A DNA stretch of 35,716 bases from Bacteroidota bacterium (GCA_024279935.1 JAJRQZ010000061.1:1-35716), one strand, 5' to 3'; positions 17,723 through 26,749 are shown, counted from the stretch's first letter. Notes: generated from the sequence alone by a model not told the origin. Numbers and translations are program-made.

Positions 17723-18322
17723 ATGGCTACAGATAATATAAAAAATCAAAACGAAGACTACGAATTGGATACGCTTACCAACGAACGTCTGATAAAAGAC
17801 CATGATTACGATGGCATTCGGGAACTCGACAACGACCTTCCGCCCTGGTGGAAGTGGCTCTTTTATATAAGTATTGCATTTGCGATTGTTTATCTTGTCC
17901 GCTTGTTTGTGTTCAATGCCGACGACCTGGTTCAAAAGGCAGAGTACAATGCCGAGATGGAAGGATTCGAGAAATCGCAACCTGAAAAAGTTGTCGAGGC
18001 AAATTTTGAAGTCGTTTTGCTTACCGACGACGCCTCGCTGGCAAACGGCATGGCCACCTGGACCAAGATATGCGCCGCCTGCCATCTTGTTGACGGTGGC
18101 GGATTAGTTGGCCCTAATATGACCGATAACTTCTGGATACACGGAAACAAGGTAGAGGACTTGTACAAAATTGCAACTAAGGGAGTATTGGAAAAAGGCA
18201 TGCTCCCCTATAAGGACCAACTATCCAACAAGGAACGGCTTGAGGTTGTCAGCTATATACTCTTAAAATTGCACGGCACCACGCCAGCAACGCCAAAAGC
18301 GCCACAAGGCACTGAATATTGA
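17723..18322 (+). CDS. ccoP: cbb3 oxidase cytochrome c subunit III (CcoP), monohaem form
   Basis: The 199-residue product has the typical CcoP N-terminus, GIRELDNDLPPWWKWLFY, a single membrane helix (about residues 43-65) and one cytochrome c domain with CAACH at 117-121 and a likely Met ligand in KGMLPYKDQ. Classical CcoP has two haem c groups and about 300 residues; here only one haem domain exists. It takes electrons from a donor cytochrome and passes them to CcoO. A terminator follows at 18347-18377. Confidence 0.9.
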   Translation: MATDNIKNQNEDYELDTLTNERLIKDHDYDGIRELDNDLPPWWKWLFYISIAFAIVYLVRLFVFNADDLVQKAEYNAEMEGFEKSQPEKVVEANFEVVLLTDDASLANGMATWTKICAACHLVDGGGLVGPNMTDNFWIHGNKVEDLYKIATKGVLEKGMLPYKDQLSNKERLEVVSYILLKLHGTTPATPKAPQGTEY

Positions 18323-18346
18323 ATTAGTATAATTTTTGACCAAATT

Positions 18347-18377
18347 AAAAAGCCGGGACTTCGACTCGGCTTTTTTT
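18347..18377 (+). terminator. Rho-independent terminator after ccoP
   Basis: AAAAGCCG pairs with CGGCTTTT around a partly paired loop, followed by a T run. It lies about 25 bases after the ccoP stop and separates the structural genes from ccoG. Confidence 0.75.
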
Positions 18378-18425
18378 AGCAACATTAAAAAACACATCGA
18401 CTTTTATTAGATTAGTTATACGGAA

Positions 18426-19832
18426 ATGAAACCTATGAAAGAACATAATTCATCGTACAGGGATAAAATAGGAACTGTTGATGAGCAAGGTCATCGCAAA
18501 TGGGTATATGCAAAAAAACCCAAAGGGCAGTTTTTCAATAAAAGGAAAATAGTTGCAATTGTTCTTTTGGCCTTGATGTTTATCGGACCTTTTATTAAAT
18601 ATAAGGGCGACCCGATAATGCTTTTCAACATTCTGGAACGAAAGTTCATTATATTCGGGATCGTATTCTGGCCACAGGATTTCCACCTCATACTTCTGTC
18701 GTTCATAACATTGATAGTGTTTATTGTTTTGTTCACGGTAATATTCGGAAGGATTTTTTGCGGATGGGTATGCCCTCAAACAATTTTTATGGAATTCGTT
18801 TTCAGAAGGATCGAATACTTGATAGAAGGTGATGCAGCAGCCCAGAGAAGGCTTGACAAACAGGATTGGGATGTTGATAAAATATGGCGTAAATCATTGA
18901 AGCACATAGTGTTCTTCTTAATCGCCATTGCTACATCAACTATCTTCCTTTCCTATATTATCGGTATCGACCAGGTCTTGGAATTCTATAAACAAGGCCC
19001 TGTTTCCCAACTGGGCGGATTTGCGGCACTTACTTTGTTCTCAGGGGCTTTCTATTTTGTGTTCGCATTTTTCCGCGAACAGGTTTGTAGCATAGCCTGT
19101 CCCTATGGAAGGCTTCAGGGGGTTCTCGTTGACAAGAAAACAATTATGGTCGGTTACGATTATAAAAGAGGCGAGCCAAGAGGCCCCCTGAAACTGGCAG
19201 AGGAAAAAGGCCTTGGCGACTGCATCGACTGCAATAGCTGCGTAACTGTTTGCCCAACAGGCATCGACATCAAAAACGGGACCCAGTTGGAATGTATTAA
19301 CTGTACCGCATGTATCGATGCCTGCGACTCGATCATGGACAGGATAGGAAAGCCAAGGGGACTTATCAGATACGATTCTGAAGAAGGAATCAGCTCTGGC
19401 AAGAGTTCTATATTCAATACCCGCTCGATAGCATACTCAGTAGTTTTAACACTTCTGCTCTTCTTTGTTGCTTCAATGTTTATGATCCGCGGTGATTTTG
19501 AAGTTACTATTTTGAGGCAAAGAGGAACGATGTATCAGGAATATGGCCCCGACAGCCTGAGCAACATCTATAATTACCAGATAGTCAATAAAATAAGAGA
19601 GGATATAAATGTAGAAATTAAGTCGGACAACCTAAACGGCAGAATTCAGTATATCGGGCCAAAGGACACTATAAGGAAAGGTGAAGTCGGGAAAGGTACA
19701 TTTATGTCGATAATCGGGAAGAAAGAACTAACATCTTCAAACACAGCAGTAATTTTCGGCATTTACAACAAAGGTAAAATTATTGAAGAATATAACAGTA
19801 CTTTTGTTGGCCCGAATAATCTTGACAACTAA
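18426..19832 (+). CDS. ccoG: cbb3 oxidase accessory ferredoxin-like protein CcoG (FixG/RdxA)
   Basis: The 468-residue membrane protein has about five membrane helices, the motif FCGWVCPQTIFMEFVFRR near residues 115-132, and two [4Fe-4S] clusters encoded by CIDCNSCVTVCPTG and CINCTACIDACD (about residues 265-303). A C-terminal immunoglobulin-like domain follows. CcoG is a cupric reductase that helps supply Cu(I) to cbb3 oxidase. ccoH follows after 10 bases. Confidence 0.93.
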   Translation: MKPMKEHNSSYRDKIGTVDEQGHRKWVYAKKPKGQFFNKRKIVAIVLLALMFIGPFIKYKGDPIMLFNILERKFIIFGIVFWPQDFHLILLSFITLIVFIVLFTVIFGRIFCGWVCPQTIFMEFVFRRIEYLIEGDAAAQRRLDKQDWDVDKIWRKSLKHIVFFLIAIATSTIFLSYIIGIDQVLEFYKQGPVSQLGGFAALTLFSGAFYFVFAFFREQVCSIACPYGRLQGVLVDKKTIMVGYDYKRGEPRGPLKLAEEKGLGDCIDCNSCVTVCPTGIDIKNGTQLECINCTACIDACDSIMDRIGKPRGLIRYDSEEGISSGKSSIFNTRSIAYSVVLTLLLFFVASMFMIRGDFEVTILRQRGTMYQEYGPDSLSNIYNYQIVNKIREDINVEIKSDNLNGRIQYIGPKDTIRKGEVGKGTFMSIIGKKELTSSNTAVIFGIYNKGKIIEEYNSTFVGPNNLDN

Positions 19833-19842
19833 AGAGTTTTTT

Positions 19843-20280
19843 ATGGATATTAAATGGAATTGGGGCACTAAGATATTTGTCGCCATTGTGCTTTTCATGT
19901 CGCTGATAGCCGGCTTCGTCGTTTTTAGCTTTAAGAATGAAATAAGCCTTGTCGAAAAGGATTATTATCCCAAGGGACAGGAATATCAGCAAAGGCTGAA
20001 CGAGATAAAGAACGCTTCCCGAAAAAGGGATTTTTTCTCGTTCTCTCAAACCAAGGATGGGATTCTGGTCACAACGCCTATTCTTAATGCGGATACGGCA
20101 AGTATTCTGTTCTTCAGGCATTCCGATGAGACGCTCGATAGAGTTTTTGATATAAAATCGGAAGATACTTCGTTTATGTTTGGACACAATAATTTCAAAC
20201 ATGGGAAATACCTTCTCAAGGTTTATTGGAATTCAGACAATGTAGGATATTATTTCGAACGCGATTTCTTTTTTGAATAA
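19843..20280 (+). CDS. ccoH: cbb3 oxidase assembly protein CcoH (FixH)
   Basis: With the start at 19843 (MDIKWNWGTKIFVAI) the product is 145 residues: one membrane helix (about residues 9-31) followed by VEKDYYPKGQEYQ, the FixH signature, and a periplasmic beta-rich domain. A longer frame opens at 19783 inside ccoG, but the family starts at the WNWG segment. The stop overlaps the next ATG as TAATG, so the two genes are translationally coupled. Confidence 0.9.
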   Translation: MDIKWNWGTKIFVAIVLFMSLIAGFVVFSFKNEISLVEKDYYPKGQEYQQRLNEIKNASRKRDFFSFSQTKDGILVTTPILNADTASILFFRHSDETLDRVFDIKSEDTSFMFGHNNFKHGKYLLKVYWNSDNVGYYFERDFFFE

Positions 20281-21035
20281 TGGATAACTTTTACATATTG
20301 GCGATCGTAACAGGTTTGGTAACCAGCCTGCACTGTATAGGAATGTGCGGCCCTATTGCAGTTGCCCTTCCCTTAGGGAACAAAAAATGGATCGGCAAAG
20401 TCGGCGGGGCCTTGCTATACAATATTGGACGAACAGTTACCTATGCCTTGATCGGTGCAGTATTCGGGCTTTTGGGCCAAGGCATCAGGATGGCCGGATT
20501 CCAACAATGGGCATCGATAATAATCGGCACTTTGATGATAATGAGCGTGATTTTCCCGGCACTCTTCAAAGACAAACGTAAAATTGAAAGTTTTTTCTTC
20601 GGTTATACCGGAAAATTAACTGCAAAATTCAGGAAATTGTTCTCCAACACTTCCTATCTAAGTCTATTTGCAATAGGATTATTGAACGGACTGCTCCCGT
20701 GCGGGCCTGTTTATGTAGCCATTGCCGGGGCATTGAATACCGGCAATATGATGAGCGGAATTATTTTTATGATTCTGTTTGGTCTTGGAACAATTCCTAT
20801 TATGTTTGCAATTCCAATATTGGGCAATATTATCGGTGTTAAAATCCGAAGAAAATTCAGTTGGGTTTTATCCGCTTTTATTGTTTTTCTTGGGGTTCTA
20901 TTTATTCTAAGAGGCTTGAGCTTAGGCATAATGTATGTTAGCCCGAAAGAAAAAATGCTTAAACCTAATGAAAAAATGTTGCATCATGATGCTTCAAAAA
21001 TAAAAACGGGAAATGACACTTTACAATTAAATTAA
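20280..21035 (+). CDS. DsbD_2/SafE-like membrane protein associated with cbb3 assembly
   Basis: The 251-residue protein has about six membrane helices and two Cys-Pro-type motifs placed symmetrically: LHCIGMCGPIA (Cys19, Cys23) and NGLLPCGPVYVA. These match the sulfite-exporter TauE/SafE-like, DsbD_2 family. Members next to ccoG-ccoH are widespread, and are thought to move thiol-reducing equivalents or metal for oxidase assembly; the exact substrate is not established. It is coupled to ccoH by a TAATG overlap. Confidence 0.82.
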   Translation: MDNFYILAIVTGLVTSLHCIGMCGPIAVALPLGNKKWIGKVGGALLYNIGRTVTYALIGAVFGLLGQGIRMAGFQQWASIIIGTLMIMSVIFPALFKDKRKIESFFFGYTGKLTAKFRKLFSNTSYLSLFAIGLLNGLLPCGPVYVAIAGALNTGNMMSGIIFMILFGLGTIPIMFAIPILGNIIGVKIRRKFSWVLSAFIVFLGVLFILRGLSLGIMYVSPKEKMLKPNEKMLHHDASKIKTGNDTLQLN

Positions 21036-21047
21036 AAATTATATAAC

Positions 21048-21506
21048 ATGAAAAAAACACTTTTAATCGTATTTATTCTTGCCATAGCAAGTTATAGTTC
21101 TTATGCAGTTTTAAACAAAACAGCACCCGTCTCAAATAATGTTTCAGCCATTAGCCTGCCAGGCGATGATCCGGCAGATGCGAAATTCCCCAAGGGAGCC
21201 AAGATTTATAAGGAAAAATGCGTTGCCTGCCACCAACTTTCCGGTATGGGCATTCCCAATGCATTTCCTCCGCTAAAAGGTTCCGACTATCTAAAAGCCG
21301 ATAAGCATCGTGCTGTTACACAAGTACTTAACGGCAACACCACTCCTTTAACAGTTAATGGGGCAACTTATGCGATACCAATGCCACCGCAGGTTGACAA
21401 TCACGAGGATGCGGTCGCAGTGATCAACTATGTCTTAAACGCTTGGGGAAACGACTATGGAACCGTAAAACTTGAGGATGTTAAAGACATAAAGATAGTG
21501 AGATAA
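21048..21506 (+). CDS. Periplasmic class I cytochrome c
   Basis: The 152-residue product has a signal peptide (about residues 1-20), a haem site CVACH at 58-62 followed by QLSGMGIPNAFPPL, and a Met ligand probably in AIPMPPQ. It is a small soluble or loosely bound cytochrome c. Placed 12 bases after the DsbD_2 gene and close to both oxidases, it is a candidate electron carrier between alternative complex III and CcoP or the caa3 enzyme. Confidence 0.88.
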   Translation: MKKTLLIVFILAIASYSSYAVLNKTAPVSNNVSAISLPGDDPADAKFPKGAKIYKEKCVACHQLSGMGIPNAFPPLKGSDYLKADKHRAVTQVLNGNTTPLTVNGATYAIPMPPQVDNHEDAVAVINYVLNAWGNDYGTVKLEDVKDIKIVR

Positions 21507-21523
21507 ATAATTAGTCAACAATT

Positions 21524-21553
21524 TTTATGGGAACAGGATTTGACGTATATTTG
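21524..21553 (+). promoter_or_regulatory. Possible promoter inside the terminator, for the DUF4920 gene
   Basis: TATATTTG at 21546-21553 is a perfect TAnnTTTG match and TTTA at 21524-21527, 18 bases upstream, is a one-mismatch -33 element. Transcription would begin around 21560, about 40 bases before the ATG at 21601. Confidence 0.35.
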
Positions 21554-21568
21554 AATCCTGTTTTTTTT
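21532..21568 (+). terminator. Rho-independent terminator after the cytochrome c gene
   Basis: AACAGGATT (21532-21540) pairs perfectly with AATCCTGTT (21554-21562), followed by a T run. The loop contains a TATATTTG sequence that could be a -7 promoter element. Confidence 0.85.
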
Positions 21569-21600
21569 ATGAATCTCGCGAACTAATTAAAATCGTTGCC

Positions 21601-22101
21601 ATGAAAAGATATTTAGTGCTCATAAGCGCAATGCTTATAATCGCTTCCTGCCAAAACAGTGCTCACACAAAGAAAGCCGAACCAGGAAACAGTGGTATTA
21701 TAAATGCTGTAGGAGGAAAAGTATTTGGCAATAAAATAGCCAATACTGATATACGCAATGCCGAATCGTTGGCGATAGCATTGGAAAACAAGGATAAAAA
21801 AGGGCTAAAACTGCAAGGCAAGGTCGATGCCGTCTGCCAAATGACAGGCTGCTGGCTAAATATGGACATCGGCCATGGCAAAACTGTTCACGTAACATTT
21901 AAAAACGAAGCGTTTACAATGCCAAAGGACATTGCCGGCCGCACTGCCGTTATCGAAGGTGTGGCCACAAAAGAAATTATCTCTGTTGACGAATTAAAAA
22001 AAGCCGCCAAGGCAGAGGGGAAACCACAAATGGAAATTGATGCAATAACCCAAGCCAAAGCCGAGTACTATTTCGAGGCTGAAGGCGTTACAATAAAATA
22101 A
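21601..22101 (+). CDS. DUF4920 lipoprotein
   Basis: The 166-residue product has a lipobox (Cys17 in IIASC) and a compact domain with LQGKVDAVCQMTGCWLNM and a C-terminal YYFEAEGVTIK. This is the DUF4920 family, with two conserved Cys (CQMTGC). The fold resembles OB-type periplasmic domains. The function is unknown; frequent association with respiratory gene clusters suggests a metal or redox role, which is inference. It is preceded by a terminator and possible promoter and followed after 5 bases by the DUF1028 gene. Confidence 0.82.
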   Translation: MKRYLVLISAMLIIASCQNSAHTKKAEPGNSGIINAVGGKVFGNKIANTDIRNAESLAIALENKDKKGLKLQGKVDAVCQMTGCWLNMDIGHGKTVHVTFKNEAFTMPKDIAGRTAVIEGVATKEIISVDELKKAAKAEGKPQMEIDAITQAKAEYYFEAEGVTIK

Positions 22102-22106
22102 GACTT

Positions 22107-23105
22107 ATGAAAAACTATTATTACATTATTTTAGCCCTGCTCATCAGTATCAGCAATAAGCCTGTTAAATCACAGGATACCTTTTCCATAGTGGCAGTTG
22201 ACACTATCACAGGTGAGGTCGGAAGCGCCGGCGCCTCATGTGTTGACATGGATAACTTTCCAGGTTACGACGACGACTTTTTAGGCGAGCTTTTCCCCGG
22301 TGTTGGCGCAATTAACACACAAGCATGGTATTTGTCTTCCAACCAGGCAAATGCAAGAGAAAGGATGAATGCCGGGGATATGCCACAGCAGATTATTGAC
22401 TGGCTTTATAATAATGACGCCCAAAACAATCCTGAAAAAAGGCAATACGGAATTGTCAGGCTAGTTAACAACAGTTCCCTTTCAGCCGCGTTCACAGGTA
22501 ATCAGACCGATGATTACAAGAACCATATAACAGGCCCGGGCTATTCAATCCAGGGGAATATCTTAAAAGGCCCCGAAGTATTGGACTCGATGGAAACCAG
22601 ATTCCTGAGAGAGGAAGGGGATTTGGCCTGCAAACTCATGGCTGCACTTCAGGGAGCGAAAATGGTCGGATCCGATTCCCGCTGTTTCTCAAATGGGACC
22701 TCAGCTCTTTTTTCGTTTGTCAAGGTTGCTCAAGCCGACGATGTTTTTGGAGAACCCTCGTTTTTGCTTTCCGTAAGGACTTCCGACGGGGGTGGAATTG
22801 AGCCAATCGACTCATTACAAGTAAAATTCGATGAGGTAAAACAATGCAGCACAGTTGGTTTCCAGGAAAATAACTATAACGATATACGCATATTCCCAAA
22901 TCCGGCAACCGACAAGCTCAGTATTAAATCAAACGTCGAACTTATATCGTTGAAAATACTGAACTTAAACGGGCAAATATGCTTGAACAGGACAGGGACT
23001 AACGAACAAGCCTTGAATATCTCAAAACTTTTACCAGGCATTTACATAGTCGAGCTGCAAGGAATTGGTTTTGTGAAACGTATTAAATTTGTAAAAACAC
23101 ATTGA
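22107..23105 (+). CDS. DUF1028 protein with T9SS sorting domain
   Basis: The 332-residue product has a signal peptide (about residues 1-22), then a DUF1028 domain starting TFSIVAVDTITGEVGSAGAS, a Ntn-hydrolase-like fold sometimes fused to peptidoglycan-binding modules. About residues 255-332 form a type A sorting domain (IFPNPATDKLSI to KFVKTH). It is therefore probably a surface-exposed or secreted enzyme of unknown substrate. It lies 5 bases after the DUF4920 gene, but no functional link is evident. Confidence 0.87.
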   Translation: MKNYYYIILALLISISNKPVKSQDTFSIVAVDTITGEVGSAGASCVDMDNFPGYDDDFLGELFPGVGAINTQAWYLSSNQANARERMNAGDMPQQIIDWLYNNDAQNNPEKRQYGIVRLVNNSSLSAAFTGNQTDDYKNHITGPGYSIQGNILKGPEVLDSMETRFLREEGDLACKLMAALQGAKMVGSDSRCFSNGTSALFSFVKVAQADDVFGEPSFLLSVRTSDGGGIEPIDSLQVKFDEVKQCSTVGFQENNYNDIRIFPNPATDKLSIKSNVELISLKILNLNGQICLNRTGTNEQALNISKLLPGIYIVELQGIGFVKRIKFVKTH

Positions 23106-23284
23106 TAATTCCTCATAGCAAGTTCTGTGGAGAGGAAGATGTATAACTGGGGTTGAGCGCGCAAGACCAAACACGAATGCAATAGATTGAACGGGAATTG
23201 TGTGCCTGCAATCAAACAGGGTTCGTCCCAAACATGCAAAATGTCATAAGGGCATTTATTATTGTTATTTTTATTTAGTCTAAA

Positions 23285-23314
23285 TTAGCCGAATTGTTTT
23301 TTAATTGATTTTTG
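23285..23314 (+). promoter_or_regulatory. Possible promoter of the caa3 operon
   Basis: GATTTTTG at 23307-23314 is a one-mismatch TAnnTTTG element and TTAG at 23285-23288, 18 bases upstream, is a one-mismatch -33 element. The palindromic decamer TCTAAATTAG at 23279-23288 overlaps it. The SCO gene starts at 23327. Confidence 0.3.
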
Positions 23315-23326
23315 TTTAAATAGGCT

Positions 23327-24130
23327 ATGAAACTATCTATTGCTAAGTCAGTTGTGCTTTTCGTCCTACTAGGTTTCACCTCCTTTTTTTCAGTAACGAC
23401 ATCGGCTGAAAACGAATTAGGGGTTTATGAGCATCTGGACGAATACATTTCGGACGATTTAATTTTTACCGATGAATTATATAATAAGATAAACTTGAAG
23501 GAGGCTATCGACCGCCCAACTATTATAAATTTAGTTTATTATGAGTGCCCCGGGCTTTGCAGCCCGCTCATGAACGGACTGGCGGAGGCCATGGAAAAAG
23601 CCGATATCGACATAGGAAAAGACTATCGGGTTTTTACTATAAGTTTCTCGGCCACCGAAAAGCCGCCACTGGCAAAAAAGAAGAAGCACACCTACCAAAA
23701 ACTTGTTAAACACGGCGACACCGATAATTACTGGAAATTCCTCACCGGCGACAGCACGAATATCTTCAAGCTACTCGACGAAGTAGGTTTTAAAGTTAAA
23801 AAAGAAGGCAAGGAATATATTCATCCTGCAACCATAATAGTATTAAGCCCCGATGGAAAAATCACCCGCTACCTTTACGGAAGCACCTACTTTTTGCCCT
23901 TCGACCTTAAAATGTCTATCGTCGAGGCAGCACAGGGGAAATCGGGGCCAACGATAAACAAGGTGCTGAACTATTGTTTTAGCTACGATCCATCAGGGAA
24001 AAAATATGTTTTCAATATAACAAAAATATCAGGTTCCATAATTTTGCTATTAGCTTTAATATTGTTATCCAGTATGTTATACAAAGGCAACAAAAAGAAA
24101 ACCCACAAGCCCGGATTCGGGGAAAAATAA
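23327..24130 (+). CDS. SCO1/SenC-family copper chaperone
   Basis: The 267-residue product has an N-terminal signal or membrane segment (about residues 8-27), a thioredoxin-like SCO domain with the copper-binding CPGLC (Cys74, Cys78) and a conserved His166 in YIHPATIIV, and a C-terminal membrane helix (about 232-250). SCO proteins deliver copper to, or reduce, the CuA centre of subunit II. It is the first gene of the caa3 operon, 24 bases before subunit I, which fits that role. Confidence 0.9.
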   Translation: MKLSIAKSVVLFVLLGFTSFFSVTTSAENELGVYEHLDEYISDDLIFTDELYNKINLKEAIDRPTIINLVYYECPGLCSPLMNGLAEAMEKADIDIGKDYRVFTISFSATEKPPLAKKKKHTYQKLVKHGDTDNYWKFLTGDSTNIFKLLDEVGFKVKKEGKEYIHPATIIVLSPDGKITRYLYGSTYFLPFDLKMSIVEAAQGKSGPTINKVLNYCFSYDPSGKKYVFNITKISGSIILLLALILLSSMLYKGNKKKTHKPGFGEK

Positions 24131-24154
24131 AATAATTAACAGAATATCAGAAAT

Positions 24155-25771
24155 ATGACAGTTGATACTTTACCTTACACCACGTTTTACAAAGCGAAGA
24201 AAGGGATAATATCGTGGCTATTTACCCTAGACCATAAAAGGGTGGCCCTTTTGTACCTTTATTCGATAATTACTTTCTTCCTCGTTGGTGCTTCCTTGGG
24301 CATTTTAATGAGGCTCGAGCTCTTTCACCCGGGCAAGGACATTGTTGAGCCGCACACCTACAACCAAATATTCACCTTGCATGGAGTAATAATGATCTTC
24401 CTGTTTATCATCCCCAGTATCCCTGCTGTTTTCGGGAACTTTTTTCTCCCGCTGCTGCTTGGTACTGATGATGTTGCATTTCCAAGACTTAATTTATTCT
24501 CGTTTTGGCTATATGCAATAGGAGCACTTTTCGCCTTGGGAACCCTGGTTTTTGGCGATGGACCTGCCGATACAGGCTGGACGTTCTATGCCCCGTACAG
24601 TGTCAGGACGGGCACTAATGTTACCATGTCGGTAGTAGCGGCCTTTGTTCTTGGTTTTTCGTCCATCTTAACGGGGCTGAACTTTATAGTAACCATACAC
24701 AGGCTGCGGACACCGGGCATGGGGTTCAATCAAATGCCTTTATTTGCATGGAGCTTGTATGCAACATCATGGATACAGCTTTTGGCAACCCCGGTTATTG
24801 GAATCACACTGTTGATGATAGTTGCCGAAAGGGTTTTCGGGGTCGGGCTTTTCGATCCGTCAATCGGTGGCGACCCGGTTCTCTATCAGCACATGTTCTG
24901 GATTTACTCCCACCCTGCTGTCTATATCATGGCCTTGCCGGCGATGGGGATAGTATCCGAGATAATTCCAACTTTTGCGCAAAGAACTATCTTCGGCTAT
25001 AAAGCCATTGCTTATTCGAGTATGGCCATCGCATTTATAGGTTATTTTGTATGGGGGCACCACATGTTCACCTCCGGTATGAGCGGCCCTGCCGCCTATA
25101 TCTTCTCCATACTTACATTCCTTGTTGCAATACCAACATCGATAAAGGTATTCAACTGGATTGCAACCCTTTACAAAGGCTCAATAAATATTGACACACC
25201 TTTGTTGTTCGCCCTGGCATTTATATTCAACTTCCTTATCGGAGGTTTGACGGGATTGGTAAACGGTGCGCTTGCCGCCGATATCCATCTTCACGATACT
25301 TATTTCGTGGTCGGCCATCTTCATTATGTGATGTTCGGCGGAACGGGATTCGCCTTTTTCGGTGCATTGCATTATTGGTTCCCGAAAATATGGGGCAAAA
25401 TGTATAATAAAAAAGTCGCTAACACTGCTTTCGCAACTTTGCTTATCGGTTTCAATATATTGTATTTCCCGATGATAATATTGGGGATAATGGGCATGCC
25501 AAGAAGATATTACGATTATTTACCGGAATTCACTTTCTGGAACCAGGTATCAACAGTTGGCTCGTGGATAACAGTCTCAAGCCTTATAGTACTGATCGTC
25601 AACTTATTCGTTGCGGCAAGAAAAGGCAAAAAAGCCCCTGACAACCCTTGGGGCGGAATTACTTTGGAATGGCAGACCAAGTCGCCGCCGCCACTGGAGA
25701 ACTTTGACAAAATGCCGAAAATCCCGGAAGGAGGACCTTATAACTATCCTAATGCTAAAAGTAGTAATTAG
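24155..25771 (+). CDS. ctaD: Cytochrome c oxidase subunit I, A2-type caa3
   Basis: The 538-residue protein has about 12 membrane helices. The low-spin haem ligand lies in FTLHGVIMIF; the CuB ligands are His253 (YSHPAVY) and His302-His303 (WGHHMF); the second haem pair is in DTYFVVGHLHYVMFGG. The glutamate of the HPEVY motif in A1 enzymes is replaced by Ala, with YS before the HP, which defines the A2 subtype and an altered D-channel end. It forms the oxygen-reducing proton-pumping core and is followed by subunits III, IV and II. Confidence 0.95.
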   Translation: MTVDTLPYTTFYKAKKGIISWLFTLDHKRVALLYLYSIITFFLVGASLGILMRLELFHPGKDIVEPHTYNQIFTLHGVIMIFLFIIPSIPAVFGNFFLPLLLGTDDVAFPRLNLFSFWLYAIGALFALGTLVFGDGPADTGWTFYAPYSVRTGTNVTMSVVAAFVLGFSSILTGLNFIVTIHRLRTPGMGFNQMPLFAWSLYATSWIQLLATPVIGITLLMIVAERVFGVGLFDPSIGGDPVLYQHMFWIYSHPAVYIMALPAMGIVSEIIPTFAQRTIFGYKAIAYSSMAIAFIGYFVWGHHMFTSGMSGPAAYIFSILTFLVAIPTSIKVFNWIATLYKGSINIDTPLLFALAFIFNFLIGGLTGLVNGALAADIHLHDTYFVVGHLHYVMFGGTGFAFFGALHYWFPKIWGKMYNKKVANTAFATLLIGFNILYFPMIILGIMGMPRRYYDYLPEFTFWNQVSTVGSWITVSSLIVLIVNLFVAARKGKKAPDNPWGGITLEWQTKSPPPLENFDKMPKIPEGGPYNYPNAKSSN

Positions 25772-25824
25772 CGAATAGTTGATAGTTTTTAAGAATAACA
25801 AGATCGTAAACAGAAGAATAAAAT

Positions 25825-26448
25825 ATGGATCATACATTTCATTTACCAAACTCAGGACATAATTTCGATGCCAAGGCATCGAAAATGGGCATGTGGCTGT
25901 TTTTATATACCGAATTGCTGCTTTTTGGAGGGCTGTTTTTGGTATATATGGTTTACCGCGAGCTTAATTCGGAAGCCTTCCTATTGGCGTCGTTTAAGCT
26001 TAACGTTTGGATGGGGACTTTTAATACAGTCCTCCTTATCACCAGCAGCATGACGATAGCCATGTCGATAACAGCACTCCAAAAAGGCAATAAAATACTG
26101 TCTATCAGGTTAATGTGGATAACTATCCTAGCAGCCCTCGGGTTTTTGATAGTAAAATATTTCGAGTGGGGGGCCAAGTTCGAGCATGGCTTGTTTCCTG
26201 GAATGGAGCATTACCAACAGCTGCCCACAGGCGAGAGATTGTATTTCTATCTGTATTTCTTCATGACCGGGCTGCACGGACTTCATGTTATTGTGGGAGC
26301 GGTTTTTATAATGTTCGTCATCAGGGGAGTTAAAAAAGGCAGTGTTACGCCCGAGCGATATTCGCTCTCGGAGAACGCCGGGCTCTATTGGCACCTGGTG
26401 GATTTGATCTGGATATACCTCTTCCCATTGTTTTATCTAATACATTAA
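25825..26448 (+). CDS. ctaE: Cytochrome c oxidase subunit III
   Basis: The 207-residue product has about five membrane helices and the family motifs MGMWLFLYTELLLFGGLF, HGLHVIVGAVF and YWHLVDLIWIYLFPLFY. The short length is usual for bacterial five-helix subunit III, which lacks the first two helices of mitochondrial forms. It stabilises the core and supports proton delivery. It lies 53 bases after subunit I and 4 bases before subunit IV. Confidence 0.93.
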   Translation: MDHTFHLPNSGHNFDAKASKMGMWLFLYTELLLFGGLFLVYMVYRELNSEAFLLASFKLNVWMGTFNTVLLITSSMTIAMSITALQKGNKILSIRLMWITILAALGFLIVKYFEWGAKFEHGLFPGMEHYQQLPTGERLYFYLYFFMTGLHGLHVIVGAVFIMFVIRGVKKGSVTPERYSLSENAGLYWHLVDLIWIYLFPLFYLIH

Positions 26449-26452
26449 TACT

Positions 26453-26746
26453 ATGAGCGAAAAAGAAAATATACACATAAGTTCATATAAAGAACACCTA
26501 AGCACTTGGCTTGCATTGATACTGCTAACTTTCATGACAGTGTTCGTCTCGGTCTTCGGGGCGGAACTAAGAACCCTTTCGGTGGCAACGGCTATGATAA
26601 TAGCAACCGTAAAAGCTACTGCCGTAGGATATTATTTCATGCATCTTAAATACGAACCTAAAATTTACAAAATAATGATGGCAACGGTTCTCGGGCTATT
26701 TGTCTTTTTTATGATAATGATAACTTTGGATTATATAACAAGATAA
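26453..26746 (+). CDS. ctaF: Cytochrome c oxidase subunit IV
   Basis: The 97-residue product has three membrane helices and the segment TAVGYYFMHLKYEPK, typical of the bacterial caa3 subunit IV (COX4_pro family). It lies between subunits III and II with spacers of 4 and 3 bases, so these genes are surely co-transcribed. Confidence 0.9.
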   Translation: MSEKENIHISSYKEHLSTWLALILLTFMTVFVSVFGAELRTLSVATAMIIATVKATAVGYYFMHLKYEPKIYKIMMATVLGLFVFFMIMITLDYITR

Positions 26747-26749
26747 TAT

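Noticed and set aside
19783-19842. Upstream start for ccoH inside the ccoG end
   Set aside because: CcoH proteins start at the WNWG segment; the 20 extra residues are an out-of-frame shadow of ccoG.
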